40,347 nucleotides of DNA from Methylobacillus sp. (GCA_031277395.1 JAITML010000004.1:1-40347), one strand, 5' to 3'; numbered from the stretch's first letter, positions 1-7,701 are shown. A program made the numbers and translations. Notes: generated by a model not told the origin, from the letters alone.

Positions 1-464
1 CTCGTGTCGTCGTACTGAACAAGGGAGCCATCGAGCAGGCCGGAACGCCGGATGAAGTGTACGACCGGCCCGCAACGCCGTTCATATACCAGTTCCTCGG
101 CAATGTGAACCTGTTCCACAGCCGCGTGCATGGCGGTTTCGCCCGCATCGGTGAACTGGAAGTGCCCGTGGATGGCCACGATGACGCCGAAAACGCGCCT
201 GCGCTGGCCTATGTCCGCCCGCACGATATTGATATCCGCCGTGCGCCGGAAAACGGTTCCACGTTCGCGGCGACCGTGGCGCACATTCACTCCATCGGCC
301 CCATCGTGCGCCTGGAACTGGCGCGCGCCGATACCGCCGAATACATCGAAGCCGAGTTGACGCGCGAACGTTTCCGCGAACTGCAATTGCGGGAAGGCGA
401 ACAGATTTTCGTGAAGCCGCGCAGCCTGCGGGTATTCCTGGATTCCGCTACGGCTGCCGCCTGA
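1..464 (+). CDS. cysA: Sulfate/thiosulfate ABC transporter ATP-binding protein CysA, C-terminal part (5' end outside window)
   Basis: Reading frame 3 is open from the window edge to a TGA at 462-464, so only about the last 153 codons are present. The visible start of the fragment reads LNKGAIEQAGTPDEVYDRP, the typical end of an importer ATPase nucleotide-binding domain (H-loop side). It is followed by PATPFIYQFLGNVNLFHSR and a beta-rich regulatory region of about 110 residues of the TOBE type. This order and wording match CysA, the cytoplasmic ATPase of the CysTWA sulfate/thiosulfate importer. Walker A, the signature motif and Walker B lie outside the window, so the ATPase core cannot be checked. 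The downstream neighbour on this strand is groES, 570 bases away, so cysA ends its own unit. The TOBE domain and the family-typical linker make the CysA call good; another CUT1-like ATPase is the alternative. Confidence 0.85.
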   Translation, partial: RVVVLNKGAIEQAGTPDEVYDRPATPFIYQFLGNVNLFHSRVHGGFARIGELEVPVDGHDDAENAPALAYVRPHDIDIRRAPENGSTFAATVAHIHSIGPIVRLELARADTAEYIEAELTRERFRELQLREGEQIFVKPRSLRVFLDSATAAA

Positions 465-502
465 GTCGCGCGCGGCAACGGGCTTGAATTCCCGAGGAGT
501 GA

Positions 503-525
503 GCGGCGTGCAATCTACACGCCGC
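503..525. other. Hairpin after cysA (GCGGCGTG / CACGCCGC)
   Basis: A perfect 8-bp inverted repeat with a 7-base loop lies 38 bases after the cysA stop. No T-run follows on the plus strand, so it is not a classical intrinsic terminator. It may serve as an mRNA 3'-end stabiliser or a weak transcription end for the cys operon. Confidence 0.4.
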
Positions 526-658
526 AGGGATGACAAACGATCTGGCGCGAGCGCACCCAAGGCACGCCATGCGCCTTTGAATTCATCAATTCGGGCGATC
601 AAGCTCAGCATCTCCAGAGTGATTTGAAGGGTGTGAGTTTTGAGTATTAGCCAATAGC

Positions 659-701
659 ACACCCATTTACATCCATTTTGGGGGTGGATAGAAATGGGTG
701 T
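659..701. repeat. Imperfect 17-bp inverted repeat with nearby direct copies of ATGGGTGT
   Basis: Arms 659-675 and 685-701 pair over 15 of 17 positions (outer 10 bp and inner 5 bp perfect, two mismatches between) around a 9-base loop. A further copy of TAATGGGTGT follows at 702-711. The repeat begins exactly at the end of the minus-strand Cas6-like frame. There is no U-run on either strand. It could be a transcript-end structure for the relic or a recombination/transposition end; the sequence does not decide between these. Confidence 0.5.
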
Positions 702-922
702 TAATGGGTGTATAAATGGTAGCCGCCCAAACCAAAGGTGGCTCCTTTACCGACATGCAGCCATTGCCCAATATGCAAAAAAGGCAGGAAAGGAGTGAGG
801 TCGCCAGACAGTTTCCGCGTACCAACCATGCCACCCAAAACCATCTTGCGCTGCTGGCGGCTGGAATAGCGTGCCCAGTGCCACCAATTTATAAATTCCC
901 CTCTTACCACAAAACTTTGCAT
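701..922 (-). pseudogene. Relic of a Cas6-type CRISPR pre-crRNA endonuclease (C-terminal end only)
   Basis: The minus-strand frame encodes about 73 residues. It contains WARYSSRQQRKMVLGGMVG, then a GDLTPFLPFL stretch, then GQWLHVGKGATFGLGGYHL just before the stop. I recognise this as the C-terminal end of the RAMP-fold Cas6 family (Pfam Cas6 C-terminal type): an RYSxRQ segment, a LGGxVG turn, and the glycine-rich loop WLHVGKGxTFGLGxY that contacts crRNA. Intact members are usually more than 200 residues, so most of the protein is missing. An in-frame TGA at 938-940 on the minus strand closes the frame upstream, immediately before the groESL promoter. No other cas gene or repeat-spacer array is visible nearby. 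The family call comes from memory of the motif pattern and was not searched. Confidence 0.62.
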
Positions 923-928
923 TCTCCC

Positions 929-958
929 CTTGAAATATCAGGAGACTGTCCCTATCAT
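929..958 (+). promoter_or_regulatory. groESL promoter, fitting both sigma-70 and sigma-32 consensus
   Basis: TTGAAA at 930-935 and TATCAT at 953-958 are separated by 17 bases, a good sigma-70 promoter. The same bases read as CTTGAAA (929-935), 14 bases, then CCCTATCA (950-957), close to the heat-shock sigma-32 consensus CTTGAAA-N13/14-CCCCATNT. Transcription would start near 964-966, inside the CIRCE operator, as expected for HrcA-repressed groE promoters. Confidence 0.72.
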
Positions 959-984
959 TAGCACTCGAAAGGCAAGAGTGCTAA
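958..984 (+). promoter_or_regulatory. CIRCE operator (HrcA-binding site) of groESL
   Basis: TTAGCACTC (958-966), 9 bases, GAGTGCTAA (976-984) is a perfect match to the CIRCE consensus TTAGCACTC-N9-GAGTGCTAA. HrcA binds CIRCE and represses chaperone genes until heat shock. The operator overlaps the predicted start of transcription, 52 bases upstream of the groES start codon. hrcA itself is not in the window. Confidence 0.95.
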
Positions 985-1035
985 CAGCCTCGGCCTTAAT
1001 CACCCAATTTTTGATTCTATTTAAAGGAGAACTCC

Positions 1036-1326
1036 ATGAAAATTCGCCCTTTGCATGACCGCGTGATCGTCAAGCGCGTCGAAGAGGAGCGCATGACCGC
1101 ATCCGGGATCGTCATCCCCGACACCGCTGCCGAGAAGCCTGATCAGGGCGAAATCGTCGCCGTGGGTAACGGCAAGGTTCTGGAAGACGGTTCCGTGCGC
1201 AAGCTGGAACTGAAGGTTGGCGACAAGGTGCTGTTCGGCAAGTATTCCGGCCAGACCGTGAAAGTCTCCGGCGAAGAACTGCTGGTGATGCGCGAAGAAG
1301 ATATTATGGGTGTCATCGAAGCCTGA
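1036..1326 (+). CDS. groES: Co-chaperonin GroES (Cpn10)
   Basis: This 96-residue protein is full length for the family. It forms the heptameric lid that caps GroEL and closes the folding chamber in the cytoplasm. It starts [14 protein letters not shown], the conserved GroES N-terminus. It then has the mobile-loop region around [19 protein letters not shown], which docks to GroEL, and ends with [27 protein letters not shown] ends 6 bases before the ATG. groEL follows after 41 bases in the same operon, and the CIRCE/sigma-32-type promoter upstream implies heat-shock control. Confidence 0.98.
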   Translation: MKIRPLHDRVIVKRVEEERMTASGIVIPDTAAEKPDQGEIVAVGNGKVLEDGSVRKLELKVGDKVLFGKYSGQTVKVSGEELLVMREEDIMGVIEA

Positions 1327-1355
1327 ACGACATCCCCACTACCGAAAGATTTTAG

Positions 1356-3005
<1,650 letters not shown>

Positions 3006-3036
3006 GTCGGCTGTCTGCTTTTTGCAACATGTTGTG

Positions 3037-3067
3037 AAAATCCCCGCTTCGGCGGGGATTTTTTTGT
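3037..3067 (+). terminator. Intrinsic terminator of groESL
   Basis: AATCCCCGC (3039-3047), loop TTCG, GCGGGGATT (3052-3060), then a run of eight T (3059-3066 counting the stem end). The 9-bp GC-rich stem, the stable UUCG-type tetraloop and the T-run make this a textbook Rho-independent terminator. Confidence 0.95.
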
Positions 3068-3095
3068 GACATTTCGGCAGCCATCAGCATATACT
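3066..3095 (+). promoter_or_regulatory. Candidate sigma-70 promoter for the RNA region upstream of uvrD
   Basis: GTGACA (3066-3071) and TATACT (3090-3095), each one mismatch from consensus, are 18 bases apart. The promoter begins in the T-run of the groEL terminator, so it would found a new transcription unit with a start near 3102. The first protein start downstream is uvrD at 3332, leaving about 230 bases of leader or a separate small RNA. Confidence 0.55.
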
Positions 3096-3129
3096 GCGAC
3101 CAACGATTCCCGCTGCCTGAACAACAGGC

Positions 3130-3165
3130 AAAAAAAACCCCGGCTAAAGGGGATTAAACCGGGGT
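3130..3165 (-). terminator. Possible minus-strand intrinsic terminator
   Basis: Read on the minus strand, ACCCCGG (3165-3159), a 15-base loop, CCGGGGT (3143-3137) is followed by eight T in total (3137-3130). No minus-strand protein gene lies between here and uvrD. If it works, it would end a small minus-strand RNA whose hairpin loops (3180-3183 and 3198-3208) read CTCC and TCTCCTCCCTG, complementary to Shine-Dalgarno sequences. Confidence 0.4.
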
Positions 3166-3287
3166 ACAAGTTGCCTTATGGAGATAAGGCGCCCGCTCAG
3201 GGAGGAGAAGCGGGAGACGCATAACATCGTCTGTGGGATAAGATTGGGCAAGATCAACTTAGTTCCCCGCCAAAGCAATATTTTTTT

Positions 3288-3322
3288 AATGCGCGTAACC
3301 AACCGGGTACGCGCATTTTTAT
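3288..3322 (+). terminator. Intrinsic terminator/attenuator directly before uvrD
   Basis: A perfect 10-bp stem, AATGCGCGTA (3288-3297) and TACGCGCATT (3308-3317), encloses a 10-base loop. T3316-T3320 follow, then ATTT. The T-run ends only about a dozen bases before the uvrD ATG, leaving no room for a normal Shine-Dalgarno sequence outside the hairpin. It either ends the small RNA above or acts as an attenuator for uvrD. Confidence 0.75.
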
Positions 3323-3331
3323 TTCGCAGAT

Positions 3332-5491
3332 ATGACCGACATCCTCGCAGGACTCAACGACAAGCAACTCGAAGCCGTCACCCTGCCTCCGCAATCCGCA
3401 TTGATTATCGCGGGCGCGGGCAGCGGCAAGACGCGCGTGCTCACCACCCGCATCGCCTGGCTGATCCAGACCGGTCAGATCAGTCCGCAGAGTTTGCTGG
3501 CGGTCACCTTTACCAACAAGGCGGCCAAGGAGATGCTCGCGCGCTTGTCGGCGATGCTGCCGATCAATACGCGCGGCATGTGGGTGGGCACCTTTCACGG
3601 TCTGTGCAACCGCTTTCTGCGCACCCATCATCGCGAGGCGCATCTGCCCGCGCTGTTCCAGATACTCGATTCCGCCGACCAGCTTTCCGCGATCAAGCGC
3701 GTGATGAAGGCGATCAATATCGACGACGAAAAATATCCGCCCAAGCAGGTGCAGAACTATATCAACAATGCCAAGGAAGAAGGTCTGCGCGCGCAGCAGA
3801 TGGAGGCTTACGACAAGTACTCCGAAATCTTGCGCGACATCTACGCCGAATACGACGCGCAATGCCAGCGCGAAGGCGTGACGGATTTTGCCGAGTTGCT
3901 GCTGCGCTGCTACGAAACGCTGTCGCGCGAAGCCGCGCTGCGCGAGCATTATCAGGCGCGCTTCCGGCATATTCTGGTTGATGAATTTCAGGATACCAAC
4001 CGCCTGCAATATCTGTGGCTCAAACTGCTGGCCGGCTCCGGCAGCGCGATGTTCGCGGTCGGCGACGACGACCAGTCGATCTACACTTTTCGCGGCGCGC
4101 GCGTCGGCAACATGATGGAGTTCGAAAAGGATTTTCAGGTTAAAAATCTCATCAAGCTCGAACAGAATTACCGCTCGCACAGCAACATTCTCGACGCCGC
4201 GAATGCGATCATCACGCACAATCGCAACCGTCTCGGCAAAAATCTCTGGACAGCCGACAGCGCGGGCGAGCCCATACGCGTGTTTGAGGCGTACAACGAT
4301 CAGGACGAAGCGCATTACATCGTCGAAGAAGTCAAAATGCTGCACAACGAAGGTCAGACGCTAGGCGACATCGCGCTGCTCTACCGTTCCAACGCGCAAT
4401 CGCGTGTGCTGGAACATGCGCTGTTCACCGCCGGATTGCCCTATCGCGTGTACGGCGGTCTGCGCTTTTTCGAGCGCGCGGAAATCAAGCACGCGCTTGC
4501 TTATCTGCGGCTCGTCGCGAATCCTGACGACGATACCGCGCTGTTGCGCGTGATCAACTTTCCCACGCGCGGCATAGGCGCGCGCAGTCTGGAACAGTTG
4601 CAGGAAAACGCGCGTCAGCGCAACAGCAGCCTGTGGCAGGCAGCGCTCGAAAAAGCCGGTTCCGCACCTCAGCCGGGGCGCGGCATCGAAGGCTTCGTCG
4701 CACTGGTGCGTTTGCTGCGCGACGCCTGCATCGGCCTCACGCTTGCGGAAATAATAGATCAGGTCACCACGCTCTCCGGTCTGCGCCAGCACTATCAAAA
4801 CGAAAAAGAAGGCGCGGATCGCATCGCCAATCTGGACGAACTGGTCAACGCCGCCATGATTTTCTCAGAGGAACACGACGGCGATGTTGAATCTTCCGAC
4901 AGTGACCCGCAACAACCATTGCTGACCGCCTTCCTCAGTTTTGCGAGCCTGGAAGCGGGTGAGCATCAAGCCGACCCCGGCCGCGACGCGCTGCAACTCA
5001 TGACGATACACGCCGCCAAAGGTCTGGAATTCAACACCGTATTCATCAGCGGGCTGGAAGAAGGTCTGTTCCCGCACGAGCAAAGCATGTCTGAAGCCAA
5101 CGGGCTGGAAGAAGAACGGCGCCTGATGTATGTCGCCGTGACCCGCGCGCGGCGACGCTTGTATTTCAGTCATGCGCAAAGCCGCATGTTGCACGGGCAA
5201 GTACGCTACAACATCCCGTCCCGCTTTCTCGATGAAATTCCCGATACGCTGCTGAAGCGCATCAACACCCGCGCAGAAAGCAAAGCTCCGGCAGCGAGCT
5301 ACGCAATGCCACGATCACAAACTACCACCCATCCTTGGCGCATCGGCCAAGCCGTGACACACCAAAAATTCGGCCAAGGTGTGGTGGTGAGCTACGAGGG
5401 CAATGCAGATGATCTGCGCGTGCAGGTCAACTTTGGCCGCGCCGGAATGAAATGGCTCGCGATGGAATATGCGAAGCTGACGGCGGTGTAG
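3332..5491 (+). CDS. uvrD: DNA helicase II UvrD (superfamily 1A 3'-5' helicase)
   Basis: This 719-residue protein unwinds DNA in nucleotide excision repair and mismatch repair and strips proteins from DNA. Walker A AGAGSGKT is at residues 27-34. The Q-motif LNDKQLEAV lies just before it, then come VGDDDQSIYTFRGA, QNYRSH, TIHAAKGLEFNTVF and YVAVTRARRRL. The C-terminal 50 residues (HQKFGQGVVVSYEG...) form the Tudor-like tail found in UvrD/PcrA and favour UvrD over Rep. The start at 3332 matches the family N-terminus (LAGLNDKQLEAV). It is preceded by a terminator-like hairpin rather than a clear ribosome-binding site. The gene converges on a minus-strand operon across a shared terminator. Confidence 0.95.
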   Translation: MTDILAGLNDKQLEAVTLPPQSALIIAGAGSGKTRVLTTRIAWLIQTGQISPQSLLAVTFTNKAAKEMLARLSAMLPINTRGMWVGTFHGLCNRFLRTHHREAHLPALFQILDSADQLSAIKRVMKAINIDDEKYPPKQVQNYINNAKEEGLRAQQMEAYDKYSEILRDIYAEYDAQCQREGVTDFAELLLRCYETLSREAALREHYQARFRHILVDEFQDTNRLQYLWLKLLAGSGSAMFAVGDDDQSIYTFRGARVGNMMEFEKDFQVKNLIKLEQNYRSHSNILDAANAIITHNRNRLGKNLWTADSAGEPIRVFEAYNDQDEAHYIVEEVKMLHNEGQTLGDIALLYRSNAQSRVLEHALFTAGLPYRVYGGLRFFERAEIKHALAYLRLVANPDDDTALLRVINFPTRGIGARSLEQLQENARQRNSSLWQAALEKAGSAPQPGRGIEGFVALVRLLRDACIGLTLAEIIDQVTTLSGLRQHYQNEKEGADRIANLDELVNAAMIFSEEHDGDVESSDSDPQQPLLTAFLSFASLEAGEHQADPGRDALQLMTIHAAKGLEFNTVFISGLEEGLFPHEQSMSEANGLEEERRLMYVAVTRARRRLYFSHAQSRMLHGQVRYNIPSRFLDEIPDTLLKRINTRAESKAPAASYAMPRSQTTTHPWRIGQAVTHQKFGQGVVVSYEGNADDLRVQVNFGRAGMKWLAMEYAKLTAV

Positions 5492-5502
5492 AAAGAAAAC
5501 TG

Positions 5503-5551
5503 AAAAAACCCCGCTCATTCCCGTTTTTACGGAAATGAGCGAGGGTTGATT
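5503..5551. terminator. Bidirectional terminator between uvrD and the membrane-protein operon
   Basis: The main stem GCTCATT (5513-5519) pairs with AATGAGC (5534-5540). It is extended inside by CCG/CGG and outside by AACCC/GGGTT. Six A (5503-5508) on one side give a T-run for the minus-strand operon, and GATTTT follows on the plus strand for uvrD. The minus-strand direction looks stronger. Confidence 0.8.
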
Positions 5552-5557
5552 TTGTGA

Positions 5558-6280
5558 TTAGCTTGCCGGCAGCGCCTGATCGGCGTTGTCGATGTTGAAA
5601 ACATCCTTGTAGCTGGCGTACATCGAGCCGATCAAAACCGGCCCCATCACCAGCATGCCGAGGAAGAGCGGCAAATATGCAATGATTGTCAGCACGAAGG
5701 CGATGATGCCGTAAACCAGCCACGGCAGAATATTGCGCCAACACGCTTTAAAGCTTGCTTTGAGCGCGTCAAACGCGCTCATGTTCTTGAGTATCACCAG
5801 TGCCGGGGCGTAGATATAGGCCATCATCACCGGGATCATCAACGCCATGAAAATCAGCATTATCAGCGCTATCACCAACATGAAGCCCGCGCCCATGCTG
5901 GCCGGATCGCCGCTTGCCGCAACGCTTGCACCAACCACCATGACAATCATCACGATATACATCGCAATGGTGAAAGCGATTCCGATCGCGAAGAGTATCG
6001 CTCCGATAATCGCCAATTGACCCAAGTTGGTCTGAAATCCGGCGAAAAGATGTTCGATTTTCAACTCCTCGCCTCTGTCCTGCTCGTGACAGGCCAGCAT
6101 GAGGCCGCCCATAAGCACCGGCGACAGTATGACGGCGAATGGAACGAATGCCAGTACCACCGAGAGCGCCATGTAGATCAGAAATATCGCAATCCAGATA
6201 CCCGGACTTTTCTTGAACAACTGAAACCCGCCGGCGATCCACTCCCAGCCATTTCCGGCATTGACTTTACGTGCTTCCAT
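5558..6280 (-). CDS. BPSS1780-type multi-pass membrane protein, function unknown
   Basis: This 240-residue protein begins MEARKVNAGNGWEWIAGGF, a start I associate with the betaproteobacterial BPSS1780 membrane family. Several long hydrophobic segments follow: about residues 28-62, 90-120, 130-165, and a last pair around 185-230. An amphipathic stretch, LFKKSPGIW, lies just before the first. The short segment AFDALKASFKACWRNILPW between membrane spans is typical of the family. No catalytic motif is visible. GGGAG lies 7 bases before the ATG. It is the third gene of the DUF2782-thrB unit (22 bases after thrB). No function should be assumed from that linkage. Confidence 0.75.
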   Translation of the reverse strand: MEARKVNAGNGWEWIAGGFQLFKKSPGIWIAIFLIYMALSVVLAFVPFAVILSPVLMGGLMLACHEQDRGEELKIEHLFAGFQTNLGQLAIIGAILFAIGIAFTIAMYIVMIVMVVGASVAASGDPASMGAGFMLVIALIMLIFMALMIPVMMAYIYAPALVILKNMSAFDALKASFKACWRNILPWLVYGIIAFVLTIIAYLPLFLGMLVMGPVLIGSMYASYKDVFNIDNADQALPAS

Positions 6281-6302
6281 AACGCAGCTCCCTTTCGGTT
6301 AT

Positions 6303-7259
6303 TTATGTTGATATCCAGATTTCCCGCAATACCTCACGTTGCGCGATACGATCCGCCAGAATTCGGCGGAAATGTCCTGGATCCTTGGCATGTGTAATTT
6401 CACCCGCAAGCGGATAGTGGAGATCATACAGGCGCGACAGCCAAAAGCGCAATGCGGCGGCGCAGAGCAGAGTGGGCCATGCGGCGCGCTCTTCGGCGCC
6501 AAGCGGGCGTTCCGCGTGATAGGCCGCCAGCATCGCGCGCAGGCATGGCTCGTCCAGACGCCCATCGGCATGCACGCACCAATCGTTGACGGTAATGGCG
6601 AGATCATAGGCGAGCACGTCTTCGCAGGCATAGTAGAAGTCGATGAGGCCGGTCAGTTGCGCGCCGTCAAACAGCACGTTGTCGCGGAACATGTCGCCGT
6701 GAATCACGCCGCGCGGCAGATCGGCGGCGCGAAATTCGGCTTGATGCGCGAGTTCCGTTTGCAACAGGGCGCGATCTTCAGTATCGAGAAAAGGCAGCAC
6801 GGCTTCGGCTGTCGTGCGCCACCAGCGCGGGCCGCGCGGATTTTCCATGCCCGCGCCGAACGATAATCCCGCCTTGTGCATTTGCGCGAGCACCTGTCCC
6901 ATCGCGGCGCAGTGTTCGGGCGCGGGCGATTCGATGGAGCTGCCGCGCAAACAGGTCACGAGCGCTGCCGGTTTGCCGTTCAATTCACTTAAATATTGTC
7001 CCGCATCATTCGCGACCGGATGCGGACAGGGAATGCCGCGATCCGCCAGATGCGCCATCAGATCGAGAAACCACGGCAATTCGTTGGCCGTGTTGTGTTC
7101 GAACAGCGTGAGCACATAGCGGCCGGATTCCGTGGTCACGAAGTAGTTGGTGTTAGTGATACCGGAAGCGATGCCTTTGAGATCGCGCAGTTGCCCCAGC
7201 GAAAAATCCCGCAGCCAGTCGGATAATTGCGCGGGAGTAACGGAGGTATATACGGACAT
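6303..7259 (-). CDS. thrB: Homoserine kinase, type II (APH-fold ThrB)
   Basis: It phosphorylates L-homoserine to O-phosphohomoserine in threonine synthesis. The protein has the aminoglycoside phosphotransferase fold, not the GHMP fold of E. coli ThrB. From the start chosen here it has 318 residues and begins MSVYTSVTPAQLSDWLRDF, the usual N-terminus. GIASGITNTNYFV corresponds to the nucleotide loop, GVIHGDMFRDNVLFD carries the catalytic aspartate, and LIDFYYACED the metal-binding aspartate. An upstream in-frame ATG at 7295 would add 12 residues, but these are not family-like. No strong Shine-Dalgarno site is seen. An 8-bp inverted repeat (GCAAAGGG/CCCTTTGC, 7267-7293) lies in the leader. The gene sits between DUF2782 and a membrane protein in one operon. 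Confidence 0.9.
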   Translation of the reverse strand: MSVYTSVTPAQLSDWLRDFSLGQLRDLKGIASGITNTNYFVTTESGRYVLTLFEHNTANELPWFLDLMAHLADRGIPCPHPVANDAGQYLSELNGKPAALVTCLRGSSIESPAPEHCAAMGQVLAQMHKAGLSFGAGMENPRGPRWWRTTAEAVLPFLDTEDRALLQTELAHQAEFRAADLPRGVIHGDMFRDNVLFDGAQLTGLIDFYYACEDVLAYDLAITVNDWCVHADGRLDEPCLRAMLAAYHAERPLGAEERAAWPTLLCAAALRFWLSRLYDLHYPLAGEITHAKDPGHFRRILADRIAQREVLREIWIST

Positions 7260-7266
7260 GACCATG

Positions 7267-7293
7267 GCAAAGGGCCGGAAATCGACCCTTTGC
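7267..7293 (-). other. Hairpin in the thrB leader
   Basis: GCAAAGGG (7267-7274) and CCCTTTGC (7286-7293) form a perfect 8-bp stem with an 11-base loop. It ends 7 bases upstream of the thrB start codon on the minus strand, where a ribosome-binding site is expected. It could modulate thrB translation. No T-run follows, so it is not a terminator. Confidence 0.35.
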
Positions 7294-7303
7294 ATTCAGT
7301 GAT

Positions 7304-7642
7304 TCAGAATCGGAACAAAATCCATTGCGGCACCGAAAGCGGCTCGCTGGGGCCGTCCTTGCGGATCCAGCCGCCGTTGGCGGCTTCCTTGACGAGATAA
7401 TACGATTTGCCGTGCGCGGGTGTGACCTTCATCATGTACAACTCGTTGGCGATGCGGTATTCCTCAATGGTATCTCCATCGCGCTTGATGATGGTCACTT
7501 GCGGCTCAGCTGCCGAATCGGGGTCGTCAAATGGTTCCAGTTGCGGCGGCGATTCCAGCTCTGACGGCGGCGGCTCATCGGCAGCCATTGCAAGGAACGG
7601 CACGCTTAAAATCAATAGAATCAGGCTGCGGCGGCAAAACAT
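7304..7642 (-). CDS. DUF2782 family secreted small protein
   Basis: This 112-residue protein has a clear signal peptide: MFCRRSLILLILSVPFLAMA, cleaved before ADEPPP. An acidic proline-rich linker follows, then the conserved domain with VTIIKRDGDTIEEYRI and MKVTPAHGKSYYLVK, the pattern of DUF2782. It is expected in the periplasm; its role is unknown. The start at 7642 is preferred over a longer frame because the signal peptide begins there and GAGAGAT precedes it. It is transcribed divergently from polA and sits 44 bases upstream of thrB. The DUF2782-thrB neighbourhood next to polA is common in betaproteobacteria. Confidence 0.82.
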   Translation of the reverse strand: MFCRRSLILLILSVPFLAMAADEPPPSELESPPQLEPFDDPDSAAEPQVTIIKRDGDTIEEYRIANELYMMKVTPAHGKSYYLVKEAANGGWIRKDGPSEPLSVPQWILFRF

Positions 7643-7689
7643 GATGATCTCTCGTTGGGGTGTTTCGTTATTGTATTTTAGCAGTATGC

Positions 7690-7701
7690 CATAATTCAAA
7701 A
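7690..7701 (+). promoter_or_regulatory. Candidate -10 element of polA, close to its start codon
   Basis: CATAAT (7690-7695) ends 6 bases before the polA ATG at 7702. The bases between are TCAAAA, and no Shine-Dalgarno sequence is present. If this hexamer is the functional -10 box, the mRNA would start at or next to the AUG (leaderless). The matching -35 region is weak. Confidence 0.3.

Larger units (their letters stand above)
465..1035. other. Gene-poor stretch between cysA and groES
   Basis: This 571-base gap holds a perfect 8-bp stem (503-510 with 518-525), a longer inverted repeat (659-701), a minus-strand open frame resembling the end of Cas6 (701-922), and the groESL promoter with its CIRCE operator (929-984). 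From 526 to about 655 I see no convincing gene or structure. The base composition from about 600 to 960 is more AT-rich than the flanking genes, which fits acquired or decaying DNA. The mix of a gene relic and repeats suggests an old insertion followed by deletion up to the groE promoter. That history is inference. Confidence 0.7.
3102..3322 (+). ncRNA. Candidate structured RNA: small RNA or attenuating 5' leader of uvrD
   Basis: Between the promoter and the terminator (3288-3320) the plus strand can fold into successive hairpins. These are GCCTG/CAGGC (3115-3129), ACCCCGG/CCGGGGT (3137-3165), GCCTTAT/ATAAGGC (3173-3190), CCCGCT/AGCGGG (3192-3214), AGACG/CGTCT (3215-3232) and an interrupted GGGATAAG stem (3235-3267). 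The loops of the second, third and fourth hairpins expose GGGGA, GGAG and GGGAGGAG. GGA in hairpin loops is the hallmark of CsrA/RsmA-sequestering RNAs. No reading frame with protein-like features is present. It may equally be a regulated leader, since attenuation has been reported for E. coli uvrD. The opposite strand is also a candidate because hairpin 3137-3165 is followed there by eight T. I do not recognise a named RNA family. Confidence 0.5.

Noticed and set aside
936-958. GGGACAGTCTCC-like sequence that resembles ends of REP-associated transposase elements
   Set aside because: The same bases form the spacer and -10 box of a well-placed groESL promoter directly before CIRCE. No second copy or transposase gene is visible, so a promoter is the simpler reading.
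3066-3110. LexA operator in the uvrD-proximal promoter
   Set aside because: CTG at 3094-3096 is not followed by CAG at the required 10-base spacing, so no LexA box is supported.
3178-3981. Open frame beginning in the structured RNA region and running into uvrD in another frame
   Set aside because: It overlaps the first 650 bases of uvrD out of frame, is Arg/Ala-rich and contains the terminator hairpin as coding sequence. The RNA explanation is better.
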